A DNA stretch of 39,303 bases from Candidatus Wolfebacteria bacterium (GCA_016188075.1 JACPIO010000013.1:1-39303), one strand, 5' to 3'. Shown: positions 21,985 through 29,611, numbered from the stretch's first letter. The notes: generated by a model not told the origin, from the letters alone. Translations and numbers: made by a program.

Positions 21985-24114
21985 ATGAATCTTAACAAAA
22001 AACAATTTAATCTCGATTTTGGCGGACAGCCGGTCAGTCTCACTATCTCCCAAATGGCTGAGCAGGCCAATGCCGCTGTTTTAGGGCAGCACGGGGAGAC
22101 CGCGGTTTTAGTCACTGTTACACTGGGCAAAGAAGACCGAAATATCGACTATTTCCCGCTCGTAGTTGATTACGAAGAAAAATTTTACGCGGCCGGAAAA
22201 ATCATTGGCAGCCGATTTATCAGGCGCGAGGGTCGGCCGTCAGAAGAAGCGGTTTTATCCGGCCGCTTGATTGACCGAAGCCTACGGCCTCTTTTCCCCC
22301 AAAATCTGCGGCGCGACGTGCAAATTATTATCACGGTCCTTTCTTACGACGAAGAAAATGATCCGGAGTTTATCGCGCTTTTATCGGCCTCCGCCGCGCT
22401 CGCTATATCCGAAGTTCCCTGGAACGGGCCAGTGGCCGGCGTAAGAATCGCGGTAAAAAAAGACGGCGAGATCGCCGTAAGCCCCAAAAATTCTTTAATT
22501 AAGGAATTTGGAGAATTCGCTCTCGAAACCTTTGTTTCCGGCACCGAAGAAAAAATAAATATGCTTGAGTTGGCCGGCAACGAATCAAGCGAGGCGGAAA
22601 CCGTTCGCGCCTTCGGAGCAGCCCAGACCGAAATCGCAAAATTAATTCAGTTTGTAAAAAGCATCGTGAAGGAATACGGCAAAGAAAAGATTAAAGTTCC
22701 GGACTCTGAAGAAAATTTAGAACTCAAAAAGAAAATCGTAAATTTTCTGAAAGATAAGATAGAAAACGCGATTTACCAAAAAGATAAAACCGAGAGATTT
22801 AGAGAAATCGCGGAAATGAAAGAAGCTCTAAAAAACCATCTAACCGAAGAGGGATTAAGCGGCGCTGATCTCGCTCCGGTCAACCGTCTTCTGGAAGAAG
22901 AAGTGGGACGCATAGTAAGAAAAAATATTCTGGAGAGCGAAAAACGGCCGGACGGCCGAAGACTCGACGAAGTGCGCGAACTCCACGCCGAAGTCGGTTT
23001 ATTTAAACGGCTGCACGGATCAGCCTTATTTGCCCGGGGCAATACCCAGGCATTAGCCGCGGTCACCCTGGCTGCTCCCGGGGCAGAGCAATTAATCGAG
23101 ACAATGGAAATTTCAACCAAGCGCCGATTTATGCTTCATTATAATTTTCCGCCTTATTCCGTGGGCGAAATCGGGCGCTTGGGCGCGCCGGGACGGCGGG
23201 AGATCGGCCACGGCGCTTTGGCGGAAAAAGGATTAAGACCCCTTATACCATCGCAAGACGAATTTCCGTACACCATTCGTTTGGTTTCGGAGATTCTGTC
23301 TTCCAACGGTTCGTCCTCTATGGCAACTGTTTCGGCCGGTTCTCTGGCTTTAATGGACGCCGGCGTGCCCATAAGAAAAGCAGCGGCTGGTATCGCCATG
23401 GGGCTCATCACAGACAAAACCAATAACCAACAACTAACAACCAACAACTATAAGATACTGACCGACCTTCAAGGGCCGGAGGATCACCACGGCGATATGG
23501 ATTTCAAAGTGGCCGGCACCAAAGACGGCATCACCGCCATTCAGCTTGATGTAAAAATCGAAGGCTTAACCATAGAAATAATTGGGGCAACCTTGACCCA
23601 GGCGAAAAAAGCCCGGCTCGAGATTCTTGACGCTATGAACGCGACCATTGCCCAGCCCAGAGCAGAGGTTTCCTCCTACGCGCCGGTTATTATGACAACC
23701 AACGTAAGGCCGGATCAGATTGGCGAGGTCATCGGGCCAGCTGGGAAAATAATCAACGGCATTATTGCCGCAACCGGCGTTTTAAGCATTGATATTGAAC
23801 AAACCGGAAAGGTTTTTGTCGCGGCTCACGACATAGACAAAGCCCGGGCCGCCATCGCGCAAGTCCAAGCGATAACGCGCACTTTCGAGATTGGCGAAAT
23901 TATCGAGGGAGAGATTATAAAAATTTTAGACTTCGGAGCGATTGTGGACTTAGGCGGCGGCAAAGACGGAATGATTCATGTCTCGGAATTAAAAGAAGGC
24001 TTTGTCCAGAAAGTGGAGGATGTGGTGAAATTAGGCGATAAGGTAAAAGCGAAAATCATAAGAGCCGAGAATGGAAAAATCGGACTGTCGATTAAAGCGC
24101 TGCCCCACGACTGA
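21985..24114 (+). CDS. pnp: polyribonucleotide nucleotidyltransferase
   Basis: Phosphorolytic 3'-5' exoribonuclease. Start at ATG 21985 (MNLNKKQFNLDF), since the track's TTG start lies in repeat DNA. Two RNase PH domains (first with GRPSEEAVLSGRLIDRSLRP, second with ARGNTQALAAVTL and DLQGPEDHHGDMDFKVAGT) are separated by a helical domain, then KH (IGEVIGPAGKIINGI) and S1 (GEIIKILDFGAIVDLGGGKDG). About 709 residues, normal. A short Asn/Gln/Thr insert (NNQQLTTNNYK) lies at a place usually holding only ..DG..Y.ILTD, and its DNA is a simple AACCAACAACTAACAACC repeat. The 3' end overlaps rpsT by 23 bp. Confidence 0.97.
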   Translation: MNLNKKQFNLDFGGQPVSLTISQMAEQANAAVLGQHGETAVLVTVTLGKEDRNIDYFPLVVDYEEKFYAAGKIIGSRFIRREGRPSEEAVLSGRLIDRSLRPLFPQNLRRDVQIIITVLSYDEENDPEFIALLSASAALAISEVPWNGPVAGVRIAVKKDGEIAVSPKNSLIKEFGEFALETFVSGTEEKINMLELAGNESSEAETVRAFGAAQTEIAKLIQFVKSIVKEYGKEKIKVPDSEENLELKKKIVNFLKDKIENAIYQKDKTERFREIAEMKEALKNHLTEEGLSGADLAPVNRLLEEEVGRIVRKNILESEKRPDGRRLDEVRELHAEVGLFKRLHGSALFARGNTQALAAVTLAAPGAEQLIETMEISTKRRFMLHYNFPPYSVGEIGRLGAPGRREIGHGALAEKGLRPLIPSQDEFPYTIRLVSEILSSNGSSSMATVSAGSLALMDAGVPIRKAAAGIAMGLITDKTNNQQLTTNNYKILTDLQGPEDHHGDMDFKVAGTKDGITAIQLDVKIEGLTIEIIGATLTQAKKARLEILDAMNATIAQPRAEVSSYAPVIMTTNVRPDQIGEVIGPAGKIINGIIAATGVLSIDIEQTGKVFVAAHDIDKARAAIAQVQAITRTFEIGEIIEGEIIKILDFGAIVDLGGGKDGMIHVSELKEGFVQKVEDVVKLGDKVKAKIIRAENGKIGLSIKALPHD

Positions 24115-24367
24115 CAACCAATAACTTGCTCAATCTCGATTTCAATCGCGACGCTCTATTTTTCTTGATTGAATTCACTTTAGCGGCTTTATCCAGTTTT
24201 TTATAAACCTGCGATAAAAATTTCTTCGCCCCCTCTTTATCCCCGGCAACCACCATTTTTTTGTATTGTTTAATAGCCGATTTCAATTCGGTTTTTCTCT
24301 TGAGATTTCTCATTCGGCGCCGGATATTCTGGCGTAGAGCTTTTTTTGCTGATTGAGTGATGGGCAT
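24092..24367 (-). CDS. rpsT: 30S ribosomal protein S20
   Basis: 91 residues, basic and helical. The family pattern is visible in MPITQSAKKALRQNIRRRMRN, LKSAIKQYKKM and VYKKLDKAAKVNSIKKNRASRLKSRL. Binds 16S rRNA early in assembly. Its last 23 bp overlap the end of pnp on the other strand, so the two messages can pair at their 3' ends. Upstream repeats form an inverted pair with those in front of ruvA. Confidence 0.92.
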   Translation of the reverse strand: MPITQSAKKALRQNIRRRMRNLKRKTELKSAIKQYKKMVVAGDKEGAKKFLSQVYKKLDKAAKVNSIKKNRASRLKSRLSKLLVVSRGAAL

Positions 24368-24374
24368 ACAGCGC

Positions 24375-24526
24375 AGTAATTAGTAAATGGTAATTAGTAA
24401 TTAGGCTATAATAAGAAGGTTTTAATGTCAATCATTTTCAAATATAATAAGAATCAGAGGGCAGTTGAGCGGCGCCCTGTTCCCCAACTACTTTAATTGC
24501 TAATTACTATTTACCAATTACCGATT
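24375..24526. repeat. inverted repeat pair flanking the rpsT/ruvA intergenic region
   Basis: 24375-24403 (AGTAATTAGTAAATGG...) and 24494-24526 (TAATTGCTAATTACTATT...) are inverted copies with 25 of 29 positions matching. One ends just before the rpsT start and the other just before the ruvA ATG. Between them are TATAAT-like hexamers for both directions and an AGGGC...GCCCT stem. Confidence 0.65.
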
Positions 24527-24527
24527 A

Positions 24528-25106
24528 ATGCTTTATTCCATTTCCGGAAAACTGCTCGCTAAAAAATCCGATTTTGCCGTTATGGAAACCAACGGTTTGG
24601 GACTCGCAATTTTCGCTTCGGGGCAAACGCTCCGCAAATTGCCCAAAATCGGCGGCCGGGCGAAGTTATTTATTTATCTCTACAATCATCAGAACGGCGC
24701 GGAAATTTACGGCTTTTTTTCGGAAAAAGAGCGCGAATTTTTTGAATCCCTAATTTCTATAAATGGAATTGGGGCTCGGGCCGCTTTAAAAATTTTAGGC
24801 GTTGCCAGATTCGAAAATCTCATCTCCGCCATCAAAACCGGCCGGAGCGATTTTTTGGTTAGGGCCGCGGGCATCGGCAGGAAGAAAGCCGAACGCATCA
24901 TATTAGAACTTAAAGACAAAAAAGGGGGGGCGTTGCTGGCAAAGGGCGATAATTCTTTAGAGCTAAATTACGAAGTAAGCGAAGCTCTCAAAGCCCTGGG
25001 ATACAGGCGAAACGAAACCGAGGAAGCGATTCAAAAAATATCGCCCAAGGCTAAAACTCTCGAAGAAAAAATAAAATCCGCCTTAAAAATTTTGAGCCGC
25101 CAATGA
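24528..25106 (+). CDS. ruvA: Holliday junction DNA helicase subunit RuvA
   Basis: 192 residues. It binds four-way junctions as a tetramer and loads RuvB. OB domain starts MLYSISGKLLAKKSDF; helix-hairpin-helix pair is FESLISINGIGARAALKIL and AAGIGRKKAERIILELK; C-terminal RuvB-binding domain is EVSEALKALGYRRNETEEAI. Its stop overlaps the Mur ligase start (ATGA). ruvB lies 10 kb away at 35183, so the usual ruvAB operon is split. No Shine-Dalgarno site. Confidence 0.95.
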   Translation: MLYSISGKLLAKKSDFAVMETNGLGLAIFASGQTLRKLPKIGGRAKLFIYLYNHQNGAEIYGFFSEKEREFFESLISINGIGARAALKILGVARFENLISAIKTGRSDFLVRAAGIGRKKAERIILELKDKKGGALLAKGDNSLELNYEVSEALKALGYRRNETEEAIQKISPKAKTLEEKIKSALKILSRQ

Positions 25107-26557
25107 ACCGGGTCCTCCAATCTCTAAAAAAAATAATTCCTTCGGCACTTTTTGATTTTTTCGCCCCTTTTTATCATTTGTTACTTAGTTTTTGCGGGGC
25201 GTTTTTTTATGGATTCCCGTCGCTGGAACTGACGGTTATCGGCGTAACCGGCACCAAGGGCAAAACCACGACTTGTAATTTAATCGCTCAAATTCTCGAA
25301 TCCGCCGGACTAAAAACCGGCCTCATGACCACGGTCAATTTTAAGATCGGAGAGCGCGAGTGGATTAATGATACCAAACAAACAATGCTTGGCCGATTCG
25401 AACTGCAAAAATTATTACGGGAGATGGCTCGGGCCGGTTGTCGCTACGCAGTGATTGAAACCTCATCCGAAGGAATTCTGCAATATCGCCATCGCTTTAT
25501 TGATTACAGCGTTGCGGTTTTTACCAACCTAACACCGGAGCATATCGAACGGCACGGCAGTTTTGAAAATTACCGCCGAGCCAAAATAAAACCTTTCGAA
25601 AAAGCGGCTAAAAAAGAGAATGGCGTTGGGGTTTATAATCTTGACGATCCCAATATCAATTATTTTTTGAAACCGTCAATAAAAAACAAATATGGATACG
25701 GCGCGAAAATTTCTAATTTTTCCGCCAAAGGCGGATCCACCTCGGGCGGACAATTTCTCCCGATTCGCAAAGCGAATCGAGGATCCTCGATTCTGCAAAG
25801 CAGAATCGGGATAATTTCTAATAAATTTCAAATATCTAATATCGAATTGTCTCCGGAGAAAACGATATTTAATTTTGATGGTGAGAATTTTGAAATGCCG
25901 CTTATTGGCGAATTTAATGTTTATAACGCCGCGGCGGCAATCTGCGTTGCTCTGTCACAAAACATTCCGATGGAGCAAATTAAAAAAGCGCTTGCTTCGG
26001 CCAAGCCGCCGCCGGGCCGAATGGAAATTATTGACAAGGGCCAGGATTTTACCGTCATTGTTGACTACGCTCACGAACCAGCCAGTCTGGAGGCAGCGTA
26101 TAAAGCTATTCATAATTCTTTTTTGCGAAGCAAATCCCCGGAGGGTCAATTCATAATTCGTAATTCAAAACTAATTTGTTTACTGGGAGCGCAGGGTGGC
26201 GGCCGAGACAAATGGAAGCGGGCGGAGATGGGCAAGATCGCAGCCCAATACTGCGACGAGATTATTTTGACGAATGAAGACCCATATGACGAAAACCCCT
26301 CTACTATTTTAAATGACATCGAGGCGGGGTTTTCGTCAATTTCTAATTTCCAATTTCTAATTTCTAACCTCTATGAAGTTATAGACCGCGAGGAGGCTAT
26401 TCAAAAAGCTATTTTTCTAGCTCAAAAAGGCGATGTAGTGATTTTAACCGGTAAGGGCGGCGAGGTTTGGATGTGCGTGGAAGGCGGAAAGAAAATTCCC
26501 TGGGACGAGAAGAAAATCGTAGAAGAAATATTATCAGCGAAGCGATATGAAATATAA
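25103..26557 (+). CDS. Mur ligase (MurE-like UDP-MurNAc-tripeptide synthetase)
   Basis: ATP-dependent amino-acid ligase of peptidoglycan synthesis. P-loop is VTGTKGKTTTCNL, central motif FTNLTPEHIERHGSFENY, C-terminal YAHEPASLEAAYKAI and ILTNEDPYDENP. The MurE N-terminal substrate domain is missing and replaced by a short hydrophobic segment (FYHLLLSFCGAFFYGF), a form frequent in Patescibacteria. The usual DNPR specificity motif reads EDPY, so the added amino acid cannot be predicted. Three repeat-derived inserts are visible: SAKGGSTSGG plus PIRKANRGSSILQSRIG (207-236), FLRSKSPEGQF (340-350) and SISNFQFLISNL. Start overlaps the ruvA stop. Confidence 0.85.
   Translation: MNRVLQSLKKIIPSALFDFFAPFYHLLLSFCGAFFYGFPSLELTVIGVTGTKGKTTTCNLIAQILESAGLKTGLMTTVNFKIGEREWINDTKQTMLGRFELQKLLREMARAGCRYAVIETSSEGILQYRHRFIDYSVAVFTNLTPEHIERHGSFENYRRAKIKPFEKAAKKENGVGVYNLDDPNINYFLKPSIKNKYGYGAKISNFSAKGGSTSGGQFLPIRKANRGSSILQSRIGIISNKFQISNIELSPEKTIFNFDGENFEMPLIGEFNVYNAAAAICVALSQNIPMEQIKKALASAKPPPGRMEIIDKGQDFTVIVDYAHEPASLEAAYKAIHNSFLRSKSPEGQFIIRNSKLICLLGAQGGGRDKWKRAEMGKIAAQYCDEIILTNEDPYDENPSTILNDIEAGFSSISNFQFLISNLYEVIDREEAIQKAIFLAQKGDVVILTGKGGEVWMCVEGGKKIPWDEKKIVEEILSAKRYEI
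25721..25750. repeat. 30-nt tandem-hairpin insertion, family A copy 2 (Mur ligase)
   Basis: TCCGCC-AAA-GGCGGA then TCCACC-TCG-GGCGGA, joined at GGATCC. Exactly 10 codons, SAKGGSTSGG, in the same frame as the efp copy. AATTTCT flanks it on both sides. Confidence 0.9.
25758..25811. repeat. 54-nt double-hairpin palindrome in the Mur ligase gene
   Basis: CGATTCGC-AAA-GCGAATCG and CGATTCTGC-AAA-GCAGAATCG flank a central AGGATCCT, with outer TCCC/GGGA arms. It follows family A copy 2 after an AATTTCT spacer and is itself followed by ATAATTTCTAA. Translated in frame as part of PIRKANRGSSILQSRIG. Confidence 0.85.
26120..26153 (+). repeat. 34-nt in-frame coding repeat, family B copy 2 (Mur ligase)
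   Basis: Identical to 6010-6043 and read in the same frame (FLRSKSPEGQF, residues 340-350). Flanked by an exact 11-nt direct repeat ATTCATAATTC at 26108-26118 and 26149-26159. Confidence 0.88.
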
Positions 26558-26570
26558 AACCCCAGCGTGT

Positions 26571-26599
26571 TTGATATTTGAAGAAAATTTGAGTATTTT
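26571..26599 (+). promoter_or_regulatory. promoter of the 26640 gene
   Basis: TTGATA, 17-nt spacer, TATTTT, then a leader of about 35 nt containing AAGGAGG. Confidence 0.5.
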
Positions 26600-26639
26600 A
26601 TAAGCAGATCGTCGTCAACCGCATAAGGAGGAAAAGGCG

Positions 26640-26834
26640 ATGAGCGTCAATCGAATCGTCCTGATTTTGCTCGTGATCGGAGTAGCGGGAGCCCTCGCGG
26701 GATCGTTCGCTGCGCCGCAGCCGTACAATCAAAAAATGAAAACTGCGAGAAACAGGCTATCTTTGATGCTTTACTGGGGAGGAATAGGCCTCTCGGCTTG
26801 CGCCGGCGTTCTGGCTTATTTTTTCCTAAGCTAA
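26640..26834 (+). CDS. small two-helix membrane protein
   Basis: 64 residues. ATAAGGAGGAAAAGGCG before ATG is a strong ribosome-binding site. First helix IVLILLVIGVAGALAGSFAA, a polar stretch with QKMKTARNRL, second helix LYWGGIGLSACAGVLAYFFL. No family recognised. It belongs to the SD-bearing gene class of this window and converges on another small gene pair. Confidence 0.65.
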   Translation: MSVNRIVLILLVIGVAGALAGSFAAPQPYNQKMKTARNRLSLMLYWGGIGLSACAGVLAYFFLS

Positions 26835-26944
26835 CACTCGCCCTCAATACTTTTTTTCACAGCGCCCTCTCTCGGGGCGCTGAACCATTTAGAGAGCAGA
26901 AACGAGTAGAGACCCCACGAGGAGTCTCTATCGAAAGAGCAAGG

Positions 26945-27226
26945 CTAAAAAAGAACCAGTTGCGGACTGAGCTTGGGACCGGTCTGCTCATCCGCTTGTT
27001 TTTGTATTTTTTGCCGCTTTTGGTCCCGGAGAATCGCGGCAGCCTGACGGCGAGCCGCCAAAAAGAGATGCATGGGAACGCGAGAGGAGACAGGGTCGTG
27101 AATCCGCGAATGCCGATACTTGGCAACCATTCGCGGCACACCATCAATCAATGAGAAGCAGAAAAAAGTACCGAAAACTCTAATGGTTACGGAATTGACC
27201 GCAACAGACTCAATCTCGATCTCCAT
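26945..27226 (-). CDS. hypothetical protein, second gene of a small operon
   Basis: 93 residues from ATG 27226, chosen because AGAGGAGG lies upstream. The longer track start would overlap the previous gene. MEIEIESVAVNSVTIRVFGTFF begins as beta strands, and the C-terminal half is basic and helical (RRQAAAILRDQKRQKIQKQ). No known domain. It lies 17 nt after the 64-residue membrane protein. Confidence 0.55.
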   Translation of the reverse strand: MEIEIESVAVNSVTIRVFGTFFCFSLIDGVPRMVAKYRHSRIHDPVSSRVPMHLFLAARRQAAAILRDQKRQKIQKQADEQTGPKLSPQLVLF

Positions 27227-27243
27227 CGCCTCATCCTCCTCTC

Positions 27244-27438
27244 TTATGGAATGAGCATGGCGAATCGCAACAACCACCGCCATGGCTCATGCCAGAATGG
27301 CATAAAGGGAATGTCGGCGCCGTTTGCTACGGCGAGAAGAGAAACGAGCCCGATCAAAATGTAGGCAAAGAGAAAGAGTCCAGCGGTATCCAAAAATACC
27401 AGGCACCACGGTTCCTGCCCGAAGAGATGATTCTTCAT
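27244..27438 (-). CDS. small membrane protein, first gene of a small operon
   Basis: 64 residues from ATG 27438. GGAGGAGGGGAAGAG precedes it. One long hydrophobic helix (FLDTAGLFLFAYILIGLVSLLAV) is followed by a Trp/Pro-rich end (FMPFWHEPWRWLLRF) that may lie in the membrane surface. No family recognised. Confidence 0.6.
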   Translation of the reverse strand: MKNHLFGQEPWCLVFLDTAGLFLFAYILIGLVSLLAVANGADIPFMPFWHEPWRWLLRFAMLIP

Positions 27439-27465
27439 CTCTTCCCCTCCTCCACTTAACTCGCC

Positions 27466-27494
27466 AAATATTGGCGAGGCGCCCATTACGTCAA
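27466..27494 (-). promoter_or_regulatory. possible promoter with palindrome for the 27438 operon
   Basis: TTGACG, 17-nt spacer, ATATTT on the minus strand. The -10 lies in the loop of the palindrome CTCGCCAA-ATA-TTGGCGAG (27460-27478), a possible operator. The rest of 27495-27595 holds no gene. Confidence 0.4.
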
Positions 27495-27595
27495 GTGCCC
27501 CTTAATGGGGTTGCTGATTAAAGTAAATCATAGAAAATCCAATTTGTAAACCCCCACGCCTACCGTAGGGGATGCTCTTAATTTTAGATAAATTT

Positions 27596-27624
27596 TTGCG
27601 TTTTCACTTAAAAATTTATAAAAT
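27596..27624 (+). promoter_or_regulatory. predicted leaderless promoter for 27631 gene
   Basis: TTGCGT, 17-nt spacer, TAAAAT, TAAGAC, ATG. Spacing and hexamer are identical to rpsO. Confidence 0.65.
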
Positions 27625-27630
27625 TAAGAC

Positions 27631-28986
27631 ATGAAACTTACTTTTCACGGCGGGGCCAAAACCGTAACCGGCGCCAACTACCTTTTAGAAAACGATTCGA
27701 CCAAAATTCTCGTTGACTGCGGCCTACATCAAGGTTCGAGCTTTTGCGAAAAACATAATTTTGAACCCTTCCCATACGACCCCAAAACCATTGACGCGGT
27801 TTTTGTGACCCACGCCCATATTGATCACATCGGCCGCTTACCGCAACTCGTAAAATCCGGTTTTCGCGGAAAAATTTTCTCCACTCCGCCCACCAAAGAT
27901 TTCGCCGAATATCTCTTGATTGATTCAGAACATTTACTGACCAAAGAAGCCGAGTCAAAAGGCCTAGCGTCGATCTACGGCCTTCAAGACATTCCGCCTA
28001 CAATGGCAAAGTGGGAGAGAATTCCTTATCATCAAAAAATTAAAATAAAAAATTTTTCCGCAGAACTCTTTGACGCCGGACATATTCTGGGGTCCAGCTT
28101 TATTTCGATAATCTCCGAGGGAAAAAGAATTGTTTTTTCGGGAGACTTGGGGAATATCGCGACGCCGATCGTCCGAGACACCGAGCCGCTTCCCAAGACC
28201 GATTACGCCCTGATTGAATCGACTTACGGCGCGAGACTCCATGAAGACCTAGACACTCGCCAAGAGGTCTTGGAAGACTTAATTGAAGATACGGTCAAGG
28301 CTGGCGGCGTTTTGATGATCCCGGCTTTTGCCATGGAGCGCACGCAGGCTCTTTTGTTTGAATTGAACGAACTCGCGGAGAACGGCCGGATTCCGCGCGT
28401 GCCGATTTTCATTGACAGCCCGCTCGCGATTAAATTAACTTCCGTTTATCAAAAATATTCCGGCGATCCGCGCTACTTCGACGAAGAAGCAACGGCTCTT
28501 CTTAAAAAGGGCGACGCGATTTTTGATTTCCCCGGCTTAAAATTTACGCTGACGCCGGAGCAATCAAAAGAGACAAACAGAGTGCCGCCGCCCAAGGTGG
28601 TTATTGCCGGCGCCGGAATGTCCCAAGGCGGCCGAATTCTTCATCATGAGAGCCGATATCTTTCGGATCCCAAAAGTTCCATTCTTTTTATCGGCTACCA
28701 GGCCCAAGGATCTTTGGGTCGGCAAATTTTGGACGGCGCCAAAACCGTGAGAATTTTTGACCAGGAAATTCCGGTCCGCTGCAGGACAAAATCTATCGGC
28801 GGTTATTCGGCCCACGCCGACCAGGCCAGACTGCTTCAATGGCTCACCCCTCCTCGATCTTCCATTAAAAAAATTTTTGTGGTGCAAGGCGAAGAAGAAC
28901 AAAGCGCGGCTCTGTCTCAAAAAATTAAAGATGAATTAGCCATTGACGCCCACATCCCCTCGCAGGGAGAAAGCGTTGTGCTATAA
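27631..28986 (+). CDS. beta-CASP metallo-beta-lactamase RNase (CPSF-like)
   Basis: 451 residues. The MBL metal site is VTHAHIDHIGRLPQL, with VFSGDLG and the earlier FDAGHILGSSFI. The beta-CASP part has LMIPAFAMERTQALLFEL (motif A region), VVIAGAGMSQGGRILHH (motif B region) and GGYSAHADQARLLQW (motif C). This is the bacterial CPSF/YsmK-like group of RNA nucleases. A role in RNA processing is likely; the target is unknown. Its last codons contain an extended -10 (TGCTATAAT) that may drive the next gene. Confidence 0.88.
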   Translation: MKLTFHGGAKTVTGANYLLENDSTKILVDCGLHQGSSFCEKHNFEPFPYDPKTIDAVFVTHAHIDHIGRLPQLVKSGFRGKIFSTPPTKDFAEYLLIDSEHLLTKEAESKGLASIYGLQDIPPTMAKWERIPYHQKIKIKNFSAELFDAGHILGSSFISIISEGKRIVFSGDLGNIATPIVRDTEPLPKTDYALIESTYGARLHEDLDTRQEVLEDLIEDTVKAGGVLMIPAFAMERTQALLFELNELAENGRIPRVPIFIDSPLAIKLTSVYQKYSGDPRYFDEEATALLKKGDAIFDFPGLKFTLTPEQSKETNRVPPPKVVIAGAGMSQGGRILHHESRYLSDPKSSILFIGYQAQGSLGRQILDGAKTVRIFDQEIPVRCRTKSIGGYSAHADQARLLQWLTPPRSSIKKIFVVQGEEEQSAALSQKIKDELAIDAHIPSQGESVVL

Positions 28987-28987
28987 T
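28979..28987 (+). promoter_or_regulatory. extended -10 promoter for the LOG-like gene
   Basis: TGCTATAAT overlaps the stop codon of the MBL gene, 30 nt before ATG 29018. No good -35, as usual for extended -10 promoters. Confidence 0.5.
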
Positions 28988-28990
28988 AAG

Positions 28991-29008
28991 GTAGCAATTC
29001 GAATATAC
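28991..29008. repeat. family D footprint (one end only)
   Basis: GTAGCAATTCGAATATAC matches the left end of full copy 3 (GTAGCGATTCGAATATAC) with one change. It lies between the MBL stop and the LOG-like start. Confidence 0.65.
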
Positions 29009-29017
29009 AAAACATTT

Positions 29018-29611
29018 ATGGACTACTATAAAAAATATAAAGTTTGCGTTTCCGGCGCAGCCGAAACAACTGATTGCGGCCAAAGCGCTTTCGAGAAAGC
29101 CGAAGCCCTTGGCGCCGAAATCGTAAAACAAGGAGCAATCCTTATAACCGGCGCCACCACCGGCTTTCCTTATTGGTCTGCCAAGGGCGCCAAGGAAGCC
29201 GGCGGTTTAGCGGTAGGGGTGTCTCCGGCTCAAACCGAAAAAGAGCATGTCAAAAATTACGAACTGCCGATTGATTACCATGATTTTATTTTTTATACCG
29301 GCGCCGGATACGCCGGCCGAAATTTGCTTTTGACGAGATTGGCTGACGCGGTTATTGTCGGCTGCGGCCGAATCGGCACCATCAACGAATTCACCATTGC
29401 CTTTGAAGACAGAAAGCCTATCGGTATTCTCGAGGGCGAATGGGAAGCCGACGAAGTCTTAAAAATGATTATTGAAAAATCTCATCGGGCCGAAGAAATG
29501 AAGGGGAAAATTATTTTCTCAAGCGACCCCCGAGAACTGGTTCGAAAAATCATTGAACTCGTCCGCCAAGAAAAAGAAAACAATCACAAAGGTCGCAATA
29601 GCGCGGATTAA
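29018..29611 (+). CDS. LOG/SLOG-like Rossmann nucleotide-binding protein (TIGR00725-like)
   Basis: 197 residues from ATG 29018 (MDYYKKYKVCVSGAAE). The track's upstream start lies inside the MBL gene. Rossmann-like features are VCVSGAAETTD, AILITGATTGFPYWSAKGAKEAGG and GCGRIGTINEFTIAFED, corresponding to the PGGxGTxxE region of LOG proteins. Members include cytokinin-type phosphoribohydrolases and ligand-binding SLOG domains. Activity here is uncertain because the PGG motif is changed to GCGR. The C-terminal RNSAD comes from a repeat of the CGCGGATTAACGC type. Confidence 0.72.
   Translation: MDYYKKYKVCVSGAAETTDCGQSAFEKAEALGAEIVKQGAILITGATTGFPYWSAKGAKEAGGLAVGVSPAQTEKEHVKNYELPIDYHDFIFYTGAGYAGRNLLLTRLADAVIVGCGRIGTINEFTIAFEDRKPIGILEGEWEADEVLKMIIEKSHRAEEMKGKIIFSSDPRELVRKIIELVRQEKENNHKGRNSAD

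Noticed and set aside
26868-26890. CAGCGCCC/GGGCGCTG hairpin between convergent genes as terminator
   Set aside because: T-runs are on the wrong side for both strands, so it is not a standard intrinsic terminator; it may still be an RNA structure.
26798-27283. Plus ORF 26798-27154 and longer minus start at 27283
   Set aside because: The minus-strand gene starting at 27226 has a good ribosome-binding site. The longer start overlaps the upstream gene and the plus ORF is its shadow.
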